A stretch of DNA of 64,000 bases. Origin: an uncultured Flavonifractor sp. Its GTDB lineage: Bacteria; Bacillota; Clostridia; Oscillospirales; Oscillospiraceae. Shown here piece after piece: positions 27,658 to 35,345 of the stretch. The stretch lies in NCBI GenBank assembly GCA_947346365.1, contig CANAAV010000001.1:62001-126000 (forward strand), written 5' to 3'. Under the pieces are notes generated by a model. It was given only the letters and a program-made list of their open reading frames with translations. It searched no databases and was not told the DNA's origin. The position numbers and the translations under genes were made by a program. Numbering within the stretch: the first letter of the stretch is position 1; each line of letters starts with the position of its first letter.

Positions 27658-27686
27658 TTTACAAATCTGTTTTTAAGGCGTATAAT
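27658..27686 (+). promoter_or_regulatory. Promoter of metal ABC operon
   Basis: TTTACA and a perfect TATAAT are 17 bases apart, 40 bases before the start codon. I see no clear Zur-type dyad. Confidence 0.75.
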
Positions 27687-27725
27687 AAGGGCTGGCAAAT
27701 TGTGTACAATCAGAAAGGAAACCCC

Positions 27726-28622
27726 ATGAGACATCAAAAAACTACTCTTTTGCTGGCCTGTGCGCTGCTGAGCGTCCTGACCGCCTGCGCTGGGCCCGCC
27801 GGGGGCGGAGAGGGCGAAAAACTTCATATTTTGGCCACTACCTATCCGGTGTATCTGTTCACCACAGCCGTAACAGAAGGGGTGGAGGAAGTGGAGGTGG
27901 ACCTGCTGGTCAGCCAACCCACCTCGTGCCTGCACGATTACACGCTCACCGTCAACGATATGAAAGCCATCGAGCGGGCGGATGTGCTGGTGCTCAACGG
28001 CGGCGGGCTGGAGGAGTTTATGGAGGACGCCCTGGCGGCGTCGGACGCGGCGGTGATTGACTGCTCGGAGAAAGTTGAGCTGCTCAGCGCCCAGGGTCAC
28101 GAAGGCCACCACCACGATACGCAGTACGATCCCCACTTCTGGATGACGGAGGAGGCCGCGGCTGTGATGCTCGGCAGTATTGCCCAGGGGCTGTCCGCCG
28201 TGGACCCGGCGCACGCGGAGGATTATACACAGCATATGCAGGCGGCGGTGGATCTCCTGCCGGGCGGCCGGCTGGATGGGGCGGAGCTGTCCTGTCCCTA
28301 TCTGATCACGTTCCACGACGGGTTCCAATACTTTGCCCTGGACAACGGCCTGACCCTGCTCAAGTCCATTGAGGAGGAAGAGGGCAGCGAGGCCAGCGCC
28401 GCGGAAATCCGGGAGATTACCGCCCTGGTGAAGGAATACGGCATTCCCGCTATTTTTACCGAGAAAAACGGCTCTGACGCCACAGCCCGGGCCATCGCCC
28501 GGGAGACCGGCGCGGCGGTATATGAGCTGGACATGATAATGAGCGGCGAGGGCGAGGGCATACAGGCGTATATTGACGCGATGAATGATAATATCAGCAC
28601 CGTCAAGGAGGCCCTGGGATGA
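27726..28622 (+). CDS. Metal ABC transporter substrate-binding lipoprotein (zinc type)
   Basis: A 298-residue ZnuA/AdcA-like binding protein. The signal peptide ends in the lipobox LTAC (Cys about residue 22), so it is anchored outside the membrane. The metal-protein fold shows LHILATTYPVYLFTTAV, ADVLVLNGGGLEEFM, a short His loop (GHEGHHHD) before DPHFWM, ITFHDGFQYFA and IFTEKNGSDATARAIA. The His-rich loop points to zinc more than manganese, by family precedent. ATG 27726 follows AAAGGAA. Its last codons overlap the ATPase gene by 4 bases. Confidence 0.9.
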   Translation: MRHQKTTLLLACALLSVLTACAGPAGGGEGEKLHILATTYPVYLFTTAVTEGVEEVEVDLLVSQPTSCLHDYTLTVNDMKAIERADVLVLNGGGLEEFMEDALAASDAAVIDCSEKVELLSAQGHEGHHHDTQYDPHFWMTEEAAAVMLGSIAQGLSAVDPAHAEDYTQHMQAAVDLLPGGRLDGAELSCPYLITFHDGFQYFALDNGLTLLKSIEEEEGSEASAAEIREITALVKEYGIPAIFTEKNGSDATARAIARETGAAVYELDMIMSGEGEGIQAYIDAMNDNISTVKEALG

Positions 28623-29389
28623 GAGTGAGAAAGCATGAACAATCGGGCCCCGGCTGCGCCGGGGCCTGCTGCCTGCGGATTGAAGATTTAGGGGTGCGCT
28701 TGGGAGGGGAAGAAGTGCTGCGGCACGTGTCCTTCCACCTGCACTGCGGGGAAATTGTGGCCCTGATCGGCCCTAACGGGGCGGGGAAAAGCTCCCTGTT
28801 CCGCACCATACTGGGCCAGACCGCCCACACGGGGAGCATCCGGTTTCAGCGGGCGGACGGGGACAAGACCCGGCCTTTGATCGGCTATGTGCCCCAATCT
28901 CCGGTGTTCGACCGGGGGGACCCGGTGAGCGTATTCGACTTTTTTTCCGCCGCCATTTCCACTTGGCCGGTCTTTTTGCCCACCCCCGCCAAGCTGCGCG
29001 GGCGTGTGGAGGGGTGTCTGGAGCGGGTCCACGCAGACGGCCTGATCGACAAGCGCATGGGCGCGCTCTCCGGCGGAGAGCTGCAGCGGGTGCTGCTGGC
29101 CCTGGCGCTGGAGCCTCTGCCCCACATTTTGATGCTGGACGAGCCCCTGTCCGGCGTGGATATCGACGGGGAGCAGCAGCTGCTGGATATGCTGGATGAG
29201 ATCCGCATGAAATATGACCTGTCCATTCTGCTGTCCACCCACGATTTTGCCACATTGGACCAGTACGCGGACAAGGTGATTCTGTTGAAAAACCAGGTGC
29301 TGCGGACCGGTACTCCGGAGGAGGTGCTGGGCTCGGAGGAATTTCGCTCGGTGTTTCACCTGGATTTGGGAAGGGGGAAACGGGCATGA
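28619..29389 (+). CDS. Metal ABC transporter ATP-binding protein
   Basis: A 256-residue ABC ATPase that powers the importer. Walker A is GPNGAGKSS, the Q-loop is in IGYVPQSPVF, the signature is LSGGELQRV, Walker B is HILMLDEPLSGVD and the switch His is in LLSTHDF. A short Cys/Gly extension (about 1-18) precedes the domain. It begins at ATG 28619 inside the stop of the binding-protein gene and its own stop overlaps the permease start, so the three genes are translationally coupled. Confidence 0.94.
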   Translation: MRVRKHEQSGPGCAGACCLRIEDLGVRLGGEEVLRHVSFHLHCGEIVALIGPNGAGKSSLFRTILGQTAHTGSIRFQRADGDKTRPLIGYVPQSPVFDRGDPVSVFDFFSAAISTWPVFLPTPAKLRGRVEGCLERVHADGLIDKRMGALSGGELQRVLLALALEPLPHILMLDEPLSGVDIDGEQQLLDMLDEIRMKYDLSILLSTHDFATLDQYADKVILLKNQVLRTGTPEEVLGSEEFRSVFHLDLGRGKRA

Positions 29390-30234
29390 GCTTTTGGTAT
29401 GCCATTGTGGACCTGCTGCCCTTTGAGTGGGCTCAGCCAGGGTCCATGTTCTTTATGAAAAACGCCCTGCTGGCGGTGCTGGTGATTTCTCCGCTGTTCG
29501 GACTGCTGTCCACGATGGTGGTGGAAAGTCGCATGTCCTTTTTTTCAGACGCTCTGGGGCATTCCGCCTTTACAGGCATCGCCATCGGGGCGCTGTGCGG
29601 TTTGGCCGACCCGATGTGGAGCGCGGTGGCCCTCTCCCTGGCGTTTGCGCTGCTGTTCACTTATGTACGCCGGAATTCGGGTATTGCCAGTGACACGGTA
29701 ATCGGGGTGTTTTCCTCTACCGCCGTGGCCCTGGGAATTTTCATCGCTACCTTGGACGGCGGCAGCTTTACCAAATTCAACAGCCTGCTGATTGGGGACA
29801 TCCTCAGCGTGGAGCCGGGGAAGATTGCCCTGCTGGCCTGTATCCTCTTGGCGGCGGCGGCGCTGTGGGTGTGCTGCTTTAATCAGCTGATGCTTTCCTC
29901 GGTGCATCCCGCTCTGGCAAACAGCCGGGGGATCGGCGTGTTCTGGCAGGAGGCGGTGTTTTCCGCCGCCATCGCCGTGGTGGTAACGGTGTCCATGACC
30001 TGGGTGGGCCTGTTGGTCATCAATTCGCTGCTCGTGCTGCCCGGCGCGGCGGCGCGGAATTTGGCCCGGAATATGCGGCAGTACAATCTGCTTTCGGTGC
30101 TGGGGGCCATAGCCGCGGGAATTGGAGGGCTGATGACCTCCTATTACATCGGCGCTTCCGCCGGCGCGTCGATTACCCTGTATCTGGCGGGGTGGTTTTT
30201 GGTGAGTTTTTTGCTGCGGAAGCGGCGGGTGTGA
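29386..30234 (+). CDS. Metal ABC transporter permease (ZnuB/ABC-3 family)
   Basis: A 282-residue permease of the ABC-3 family with about eight membrane helices. Family marks include RMSFFSDALGHSAFTGIAIG (the coupling segment), SDTVIGVFSSTAVALGIFI and TWVGLLVINSLLVLPGAAARNLA. It starts at ATG 29386, overlapping the ATPase stop by 4 bases. Third gene of a complete zinc/manganese-type importer. Confidence 0.94.
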   Translation: MSFWYAIVDLLPFEWAQPGSMFFMKNALLAVLVISPLFGLLSTMVVESRMSFFSDALGHSAFTGIAIGALCGLADPMWSAVALSLAFALLFTYVRRNSGIASDTVIGVFSSTAVALGIFIATLDGGSFTKFNSLLIGDILSVEPGKIALLACILLAAAALWVCCFNQLMLSSVHPALANSRGIGVFWQEAVFSAAIAVVVTVSMTWVGLLVINSLLVLPGAAARNLARNMRQYNLLSVLGAIAAGIGGLMTSYYIGASAGASITLYLAGWFLVSFLLRKRRV

Positions 30235-30375
30235 CGGTTTGCGTTTTACAAAAAGGAGAGGGGGTCCGTCAGCCGGGATGCGGTAACGAATTTCTATAAA
30301 GCGGTTTGAAGCCTATTTTCTAGCCGCTTACGGCACATGATGCGGCGAAAAATTATTTATGCCGGAGGGGGTAAC

Positions 30376-30795
30376 GTGTTAAAGGTAAATTTTTATGAGT
30401 CTGTAAATGATAAATTCTTAAAGTTTGCGGTAATTGTTTCAAAACACAATGAGAAGTGGGTATTTTGCAAACACAAGGAGCGCAGTACGTACGAATGTCC
30501 CGGTGGACATAGAGAAGAAAACGAGCTGATTTTTGATACGGCGAAAAGAGAATTGTGGGAAGAAACAGGCGCCGTGAAATATCATTTAGAACCTGTTTGC
30601 GTTTATTCTGTTGAAGGAGACGGAGAAAAATCATTCGGGATGTTATATTTTTCCGATATAATTGAATTTGGGAAGTTACCCCCTCTTGAGATAGAAAAAG
30701 TTGAATTATTTGATGAGCTGCCCACAAAATGGACCTATCCTCTGATTCAACCTTTCTTGGTAAAGCAAGTTGAAAAACTACGCGATGTAAAGTGA
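30376..30795 (+). CDS. Nudix hydrolase, AT-rich
   Basis: A 139-residue Nudix protein. The Nudix box is complete: GHREENELIFDTAKRELWEETGAV fits Gx5Ex7REUxEExGU, so metal binding and diphosphate hydrolysis should be intact; the substrate is unknown (similar small forms act on oxidised nucleotides). The start GTG 30376 follows GGAGGGGG; an ATG at 30337 would add 13 residues but lacks a site. Base composition is clearly AT-rich (codons such as AAA, GAA, TTT, ATA) against its GC-rich neighbours, a sign of recent transfer. It has its own strong terminator. Confidence 0.88.
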   Translation: MLKVNFYESVNDKFLKFAVIVSKHNEKWVFCKHKERSTYECPGGHREENELIFDTAKRELWEETGAVKYHLEPVCVYSVEGDGEKSFGMLYFSDIIEFGKLPPLEIEKVELFDELPTKWTYPLIQPFLVKQVEKLRDVK

Positions 30796-30834
30796 GCATA
30801 ATCTCCCGTGCAGGTTACATGCATTGGGAACGGT

Positions 30835-30876
30835 AAGAAATCGAGGTGCAGTCAACAAACTGCACCTCGATTTCTT
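30835..30876 (+). terminator. Rho-independent terminator after Nudix gene
   Basis: AAGAAATCGAGGTGCAGT pairs perfectly with its complement over 18 bp around a 6-base loop, ending in a T-rich tail; works in both directions. Confidence 0.85.
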
Positions 30877-30905
30877 AATTCTCGTTGCGGGACCGGCCTA
30901 TCCGT

Positions 30906-31688
30906 TTAATATGCGGTGCGCTGTGGGATTTTGGCACAGGCTTCCACCGCCGCGCGAAGAAAAGCGGCGCAGCCGGGCAGGTCCTTGTCATAGTAGGCGG
31001 TAAAACGGGGATCTTCCGTGTACAGAACGGCCAGGCTGGCGTGGGCTTTGGGGTCCTCCGTACCGGGCCAGGTGAAGGTACACCACTGCCGGTGCAGCCG
31101 GGCCAGGGCGCGGCCCTCCTCCCCGGCAGGCTCTGCTCCGGCGCGGACCAGCTCCTCCAGCCGGGTCTGAATGGTCTCTCCCAGGGCGGTCCACCGGCTG
31201 TACTCCTGGCGGCTTGCGCCCATCAGGCGGGCGTTGGCCTCATCCAGGGCATCGCCGCCGTATTTGGCGCGGACTTCCGCTCCATAGCGGGCCTCATTTT
31301 CTTCAATGATACGGGATTTGAAGCACTTGAATTTTTCTGGATCAGACATCGTAATTCCTCCTTGCTGTGCGTCCAGGGTTTTGCGTACCGTCAGAATGAG
31401 GGCGTCCAGCCGTTCCCGTCTGGCCTCCAATTCCACTAAGTGGCTCTGCAGCGCCGCCTGGAGTTGGAAACCGGGGCTGTCCAGAATGCTCCGGATGGCG
31501 GACAGCTCGAACCCCAGCTCCCGGTAGAATAGAATCTGCTGCAAACGGTCCACCTGGGCGGGACCATAGATGCGATAGCCCGCCGGGGTGGTCCGGGCGG
31601 GGGTGAGCAGGCCGATCTGGCCATAATACCGCAGGGTACGGCGGGTGGTTCCGGACAGCTTTGCCAGCTGCTGGATGGTGTATTCCAT
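30906..31688 (-). CDS. MerR family regulator with TipAS drug-binding domain
   Basis: A 260-residue TipAL-like regulator. The N-terminal MerR helix-turn-helix is clear (YTIQQLAKLSGTTRRTLRYYGQIGLLTPAR, GYRIYG), followed by a dimer helix (about 75-110) and a C-terminal TipAS domain (about 125-255, for example ARYGAEVRAKYGGDALDEAN and YYDKDLPGCAAFLRAAVE). TipAS domains bind thiopeptides and other drugs and switch target promoters on. ATG 31688 follows GAGGGA. Its own promoter has a 19-base spacer, the hallmark of MerR-controlled promoters. No obvious target gene other than itself is adjacent. Confidence 0.92.
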   Translation of the reverse strand: MEYTIQQLAKLSGTTRRTLRYYGQIGLLTPARTTPAGYRIYGPAQVDRLQQILFYRELGFELSAIRSILDSPGFQLQAALQSHLVELEARRERLDALILTVRKTLDAQQGGITMSDPEKFKCFKSRIIEENEARYGAEVRAKYGGDALDEANARLMGASRQEYSRWTALGETIQTRLEELVRAGAEPAGEEGRALARLHRQWCTFTWPGTEDPKAHASLAVLYTEDPRFTAYYDKDLPGCAAFLRAAVEACAKIPQRTAY

Positions 31689-31713
31689 GGTCGCTTCCCT
31701 CCTGACAAGGGCG

Positions 31714-31744
31714 AGTATACCGTATGACGCAGGGGCAAAGTCAA
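31714..31744 (-). promoter_or_regulatory. MerR-type promoter with 19-base spacer
   Basis: On the minus strand TTGACT and TATACT are separated by 19 bases rather than 17, as at promoters that MerR proteins activate by untwisting DNA. It lies directly upstream of the merR-tipAS gene. Confidence 0.7.
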
Positions 31745-31753
31745 GGGGGAATT

Positions 31754-34700
31754 TTATTCCTCCCAGCTGTTTTCGGTATAAATCAGGCCGCTCAGGTCCA
31801 GGTGCACTCCGTCATAGGATACGTCCCCCGTCAGATTGCCGGCGTATTCTGTGCGGTGGGAGGCGTTTTGATTGAGTAGGCCGATTTGAACGGCAATATG
31901 CCCTTCCCGAACCCGGTAGTGAACCTGCTGCCCCGGCTCCATCCCCGCCGGCACGGTGAGGCCGTGGTCACTGGAGGAGAGGCCTAGGCCGGAGAGAGAG
32001 TCGGCCACCCGGAAGCCGTTTCCGTCCGGTTCCAGGATGTGCAGGTCCCATACGCTGACCTCTGTTCCGCCGCCCTGATAGATCAGGATGGCCAGCTCCC
32101 GGACGCCGTCTGCGTCATAGTCCTCCAAAAACATCTGAGCGCCAATCATCTGGGGAATTTTCCAATATGAAATGGGCAGAATTTCCAGGCGTTCTCCTGT
32201 CTGGAGAAGCAGGCGGCTTTCCCTTCCGCCGTCTTCCGCCGCATAGGTTTCCAGCACATAGAGGGCGATATCCGTCCCCTGTACCGCGCCCAGATTGGAG
32301 ATCGGCGCGTACCAGTAGGGAAGCAGGTCCACATAGGGCTCGCCTCCCCCGTAGGGAGTCTGCCAGCGGACAGGGGGCAGCTGCTCCAGAGGGATATGTT
32401 CCGGCGCTTGCGTATGGCTGAGAAGCTTCCAGCTTTCTCCCTGGTCCAGAGAGTAGAGTGTATAGCGCGTGCGCCCGTCCGGACCGCCGGAAAAAACCAA
32501 TTCTGTGTCGGAGACAATATTTACGCATTCGCCGGCATCCTCTGGCAGGGGGAGCTCCAGCTTTTCCCAGGTAATGCCGCCGTCGGCGGTGCGGTAGACG
32601 GGGGCTTCCTCAAAACGGGAAAAGGCCAGCAGAGCGGCGCCGCCGTCGGCGCGGGCGTAAAATTGACAGGGAAACCAGTTAGTGCCGGGGCCCTGGGGGG
32701 ACTGGACCTCCCGCCAGTTGAAGCCGCCGTTGGAGGTGCGGTAGACATAGGTGTCCGCATTGCCGGCGCCCCGGCCGATGGAGACGGCGGCCCAGCCGTT
32801 TTTGGCGCCGGAGAAGCAGACAAAGGTGTGCTCCGGAGAGAGCAGGTCCTGCCAGCTCTCTGCCTCGCCGCGTCCGGCCGGTTCCTCCTCCGACCAGGAG
32901 GCGGGGGCGGGCAGCAGGGCCCCCAAGTCCTGCCACCCCTCAAAGGGAAGCCGGATGCGCAGATGCTCCAAATCCAGCTGTGGCTGGTTCAGGTGGGCCC
33001 GGAGGGTGAATTCATAGATGTCCTCTCCGCCGCCGGCCCAGGTGTAGGTCAGGGTATACCACTGAAACTGAACGTCGGGGTAGAGCGGATATGCGCCGGT
33101 TTTTACGCCCAAAGGCCCGACGGGGAAGGAGGTGCTCCCCGCCCCTCCGGCGGACACGTCTCCCCCGGAGATGAAATAGGTCTCTGAGCCAAACTGGGAG
33201 CGTTGAGAGCTTCTGTTGCTGACCCGCGCGCTCAACGTGTAAGAGCCGTCCCGCCCTCTGGGATGGTTGACGGTGACGCGCTCTTCAAACAGCACGCCGC
33301 ACCCCATCTCGTCGTCCAGGGGGATACACCGGCTGTCAGAGGATACAATAGGCTGCGCCATGGGGCCGTCTGCCGCGGAGGGGAGGAGGGTGATAACGGC
33401 GTAATTCTCCTGGGTCTGCTCCCGCCCGTTGTCCCAGACGCAGCGCAGGACCAAAAGGCGGTGCTCCATCCCCTCTCCGGAGGAGTCCGGCCGGCGGTCC
33501 AGGAGGGCCCAATACTGCCCGTCCGCGCCGCCGAAGCTCTCTGCGCCCCGTATGAGAGGGGCGCTCCAGTTCAGGTTCTGGTCCAGCAGGTATTCAGTGC
33601 ATTCCACCTGAGACGGAGGCAGTTCCCCTTCCAGGCGAAGGTCCAGAATGGGGGTTGCCAGTCCGGTCTGGAGGAAGGGGACAGCGGCAGTAGCTTCCGG
33701 CAGAGAGAGGTTCAGCCAAGAGGAGTCCTCCGCCGGGAGCTGCGCGGCCTGGACATAGGAGCCGTCCAATCCCACCGTCAGGGCGGGGGGCTGCTTTGGC
33801 AGATCACGGTAGACCGGGTCGCACCCCAGGCAGAAGGCCAGCAGCGCCGCTAGCGCCGCCGCCAGAACGAGCAGGACCCGCCCCGGCTTCCGGTAACCCA
33901 AGGCCCGTTTGATGCGGTCCTTGACGGCGCACTCGGCAAAACCGGGGGGCAGCATGGGCCTCCGCTGCGGAGCGGCTAAACGGAGCAGGGCGGCGGAATA
34001 GTTCCGCTGCCCGCCGGGTTCGGCACGGCGAAGGACGCTTTCATCACAGTGCAGTTCCAAGTCCCGGCAGAAAAAGACCCACGCCAGCCACAGGATGGGG
34101 TTGTACCAGTGCAGGCCCAGAGCGAGGAAAAAACAAAGCTTCAGCCAGTGGTGGCCAAGGCGGATATGGGCTCGTTCATGGCGGAGCACCCAATCCAGGG
34201 TTTCTTTGTCCAATCCCAGAGGGAGATAGACCCTGGGCCGGAGCAGACCCAAAATAAAGGGGGAAAAGATCCGGTCGCTCTCCCAATAGGGGCCGTACGA
34301 ACTCTCCCGCCGGACGGCGGCACGCAGCCGCAGGTGCAGGAAGAACCAGGATGCCGCCGTGTATCCCCACAGGGCCAGGACGCCCGCCAGCCATATGGCA
34401 GGCAGCAGGTTGCCCCAGTCTGCTGGGGAAGAGGGCGGAGGGGCAGGGACGGCTGACGTGGGAACAGGGCGGTAGGGGGCGCCGGACAGGGGAGAACTCT
34501 CCCCAGCGGCCGGGCCGGAGGCGGCCGGCTGGAGTTGCGTCTGAACCAAAGGCGGCTGTTCCGACTCTAAAGCCTGGACGATGGAAGCGGCCTGCCGTTC
34601 TGCCGCCGGAGCGGCCCAGCCCATGAGGCTGAACGGAGAGGCGGCGGTACCTGGCGGCAGGAGCATCCGGACCAGTACCACCAGCCACAGCGACACACAC

Positions 34701-34813
34701 AGCAGAGCGGGCAGACGCAGCCGCCGGAACAGCCAGCGCAGCGGAAAGACTGCCAGGACCGTGACACAGGCCATAAGGCCTGCATAGAGCAGGGAATAGA
34801 ACAGTTCAGTCAT
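31754..34813 (-). CDS. M56-family membrane metalloprotease sensor with BNR-repeat ectodomain
   Basis: A 1019-residue BlaR1/MecR1-like antirepressor. N-terminal membrane helices (about 4-24, 36-53, 140-160) frame an M56 zinc protease with HERAH at residues 212-216 and the later block CRDLELHCDESVLRR; a last helix (about 322-342) leads to an outside domain of about 675 residues. This does not have the SxxK/KTG motifs of a penicillin sensor. Instead it carries Asp-box/BNR repeats about 50 residues apart (RTSNGGFNW about 690, RTADGGITW about 740, SLDQGESW about 787), as in sialidase-type beta-propellers, and a further beta-domain. It overlaps the blaI-like gene by 8 bases. The protease probably cuts that repressor when the ectodomain meets its unknown ligand. 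Confidence 0.88.
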   Translation of the reverse strand: MTELFYSLLYAGLMACVTVLAVFPLRWLFRRLRLPALLCVSLWLVVLVRMLLPPGTAASPFSLMGWAAPAAERQAASIVQALESEQPPLVQTQLQPAASGPAAGESSPLSGAPYRPVPTSAVPAPPPSSPADWGNLLPAIWLAGVLALWGYTAASWFFLHLRLRAAVRRESSYGPYWESDRIFSPFILGLLRPRVYLPLGLDKETLDWVLRHERAHIRLGHHWLKLCFFLALGLHWYNPILWLAWVFFCRDLELHCDESVLRRAEPGGQRNYSAALLRLAAPQRRPMLPPGFAECAVKDRIKRALGYRKPGRVLLVLAAALAALLAFCLGCDPVYRDLPKQPPALTVGLDGSYVQAAQLPAEDSSWLNLSLPEATAAVPFLQTGLATPILDLRLEGELPPSQVECTEYLLDQNLNWSAPLIRGAESFGGADGQYWALLDRRPDSSGEGMEHRLLVLRCVWDNGREQTQENYAVITLLPSAADGPMAQPIVSSDSRCIPLDDEMGCGVLFEERVTVNHPRGRDGSYTLSARVSNRSSQRSQFGSETYFISGGDVSAGGAGSTSFPVGPLGVKTGAYPLYPDVQFQWYTLTYTWAGGGEDIYEFTLRAHLNQPQLDLEHLRIRLPFEGWQDLGALLPAPASWSEEEPAGRGEAESWQDLLSPEHTFVCFSGAKNGWAAVSIGRGAGNADTYVYRTSNGGFNWREVQSPQGPGTNWFPCQFYARADGGAALLAFSRFEEAPVYRTADGGITWEKLELPLPEDAGECVNIVSDTELVFSGGPDGRTRYTLYSLDQGESWKLLSHTQAPEHIPLEQLPPVRWQTPYGGGEPYVDLLPYWYAPISNLGAVQGTDIALYVLETYAAEDGGRESRLLLQTGERLEILPISYWKIPQMIGAQMFLEDYDADGVRELAILIYQGGGTEVSVWDLHILEPDGNGFRVADSLSGLGLSSSDHGLTVPAGMEPGQQVHYRVREGHIAVQIGLLNQNASHRTEYAGNLTGDVSYDGVHLDLSGLIYTENSWEE

Positions 34814-35174
34814 CCCGCACCCCGCTCTCCTCGATAAGCCGGCGCAACTCTTCAGCGTCCGCCTGGGAGAGGCGGCGTCCCGTTAAAAAGGCGGATACAA
34901 AGGCGGGCAGGGACCCGCCGAATGCCCGCTCTACCACCGCGCCGCTCTCGTACTGGCGCACCTGCTCCCGTTTGACCAGGGCGGTGACGGTGGCGTGTTC
35001 ATTGCGCAGAAAGCCGCGCTCCGCCAGCTTTCGGATGAGATTGAAGGTTGTGGGCTTCTTCCAGCCGAACCGCTCCAGGCACAGGCGGGAGAGCTGGGTG
35101 GAGTTCACCGGCTCCAGCGTCCACACCAGGTCCATCAGGCGCAGCTCCGCGTCATAGAGCTTGTATTCGTCCAC
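34806..35174 (-). CDS. BlaI/MecI/CopY family repressor
   Basis: A 122-residue winged-helix repressor: LYDAELRLMDLVWTLEPVNSTQLSRL, then the recognition part WKKPTTFNLIRKLAERGFL, and a C-terminal dimer/cleavage region (about 80-120). It starts at GTG 35174 behind AAGGAGGG. It is coupled to the M56 sensor gene by an 8-base overlap, the normal blaI-blaR arrangement. A promoter with perfect TTGACA and an AACCT-5-AGGTT dyad just past its -10 lies upstream, so it probably represses its own operon. Confidence 0.93.
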   Translation of the reverse strand: MDEYKLYDAELRLMDLVWTLEPVNSTQLSRLCLERFGWKKPTTFNLIRKLAERGFLRNEHATVTALVKREQVRQYESGAVVERAFGGSLPAFVSAFLTGRRLSQADAEELRRLIEESGVRDD

Positions 35175-35205
35175 GTTAATCCCTCCTTAAAGATTTGTTC
35201 AAAGA

Positions 35206-35220
35206 AACCTACTTGAGGTT
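35206..35220 (-). promoter_or_regulatory. Candidate BlaI-type operator
   Basis: AACCT and AGGTT form a dyad around 5 bases, directly next to the -10 element of the repressor promoter, at about the transcription start. Confidence 0.55.
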
Positions 35221-35249
35221 AGTTTATCAGAACAAACCAATTCTGTCAA
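35221..35249 (-). promoter_or_regulatory. Promoter of the repressor/sensor operon
   Basis: On the minus strand a perfect TTGACA and TAAACT are exactly 17 bases apart. Confidence 0.8.
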
Positions 35250-35345
35250 TAAAAAATTCCCTGGGATTTACTCCCAGGGAATTTCGGGCTGGGAAAAAGC
35301 TTCACAAAGTTCGCGCCGTCCGCTCCGGAGGGGGCGGCGTATGTA

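Noticed and set aside
26214..28328. 704-residue extended frame including purA
   Set aside because: The frame stays open upstream of purA, but PurA starts at 27491 with a good ribosome site and promoter; the extension is antisense to the metal-binding lipoprotein.
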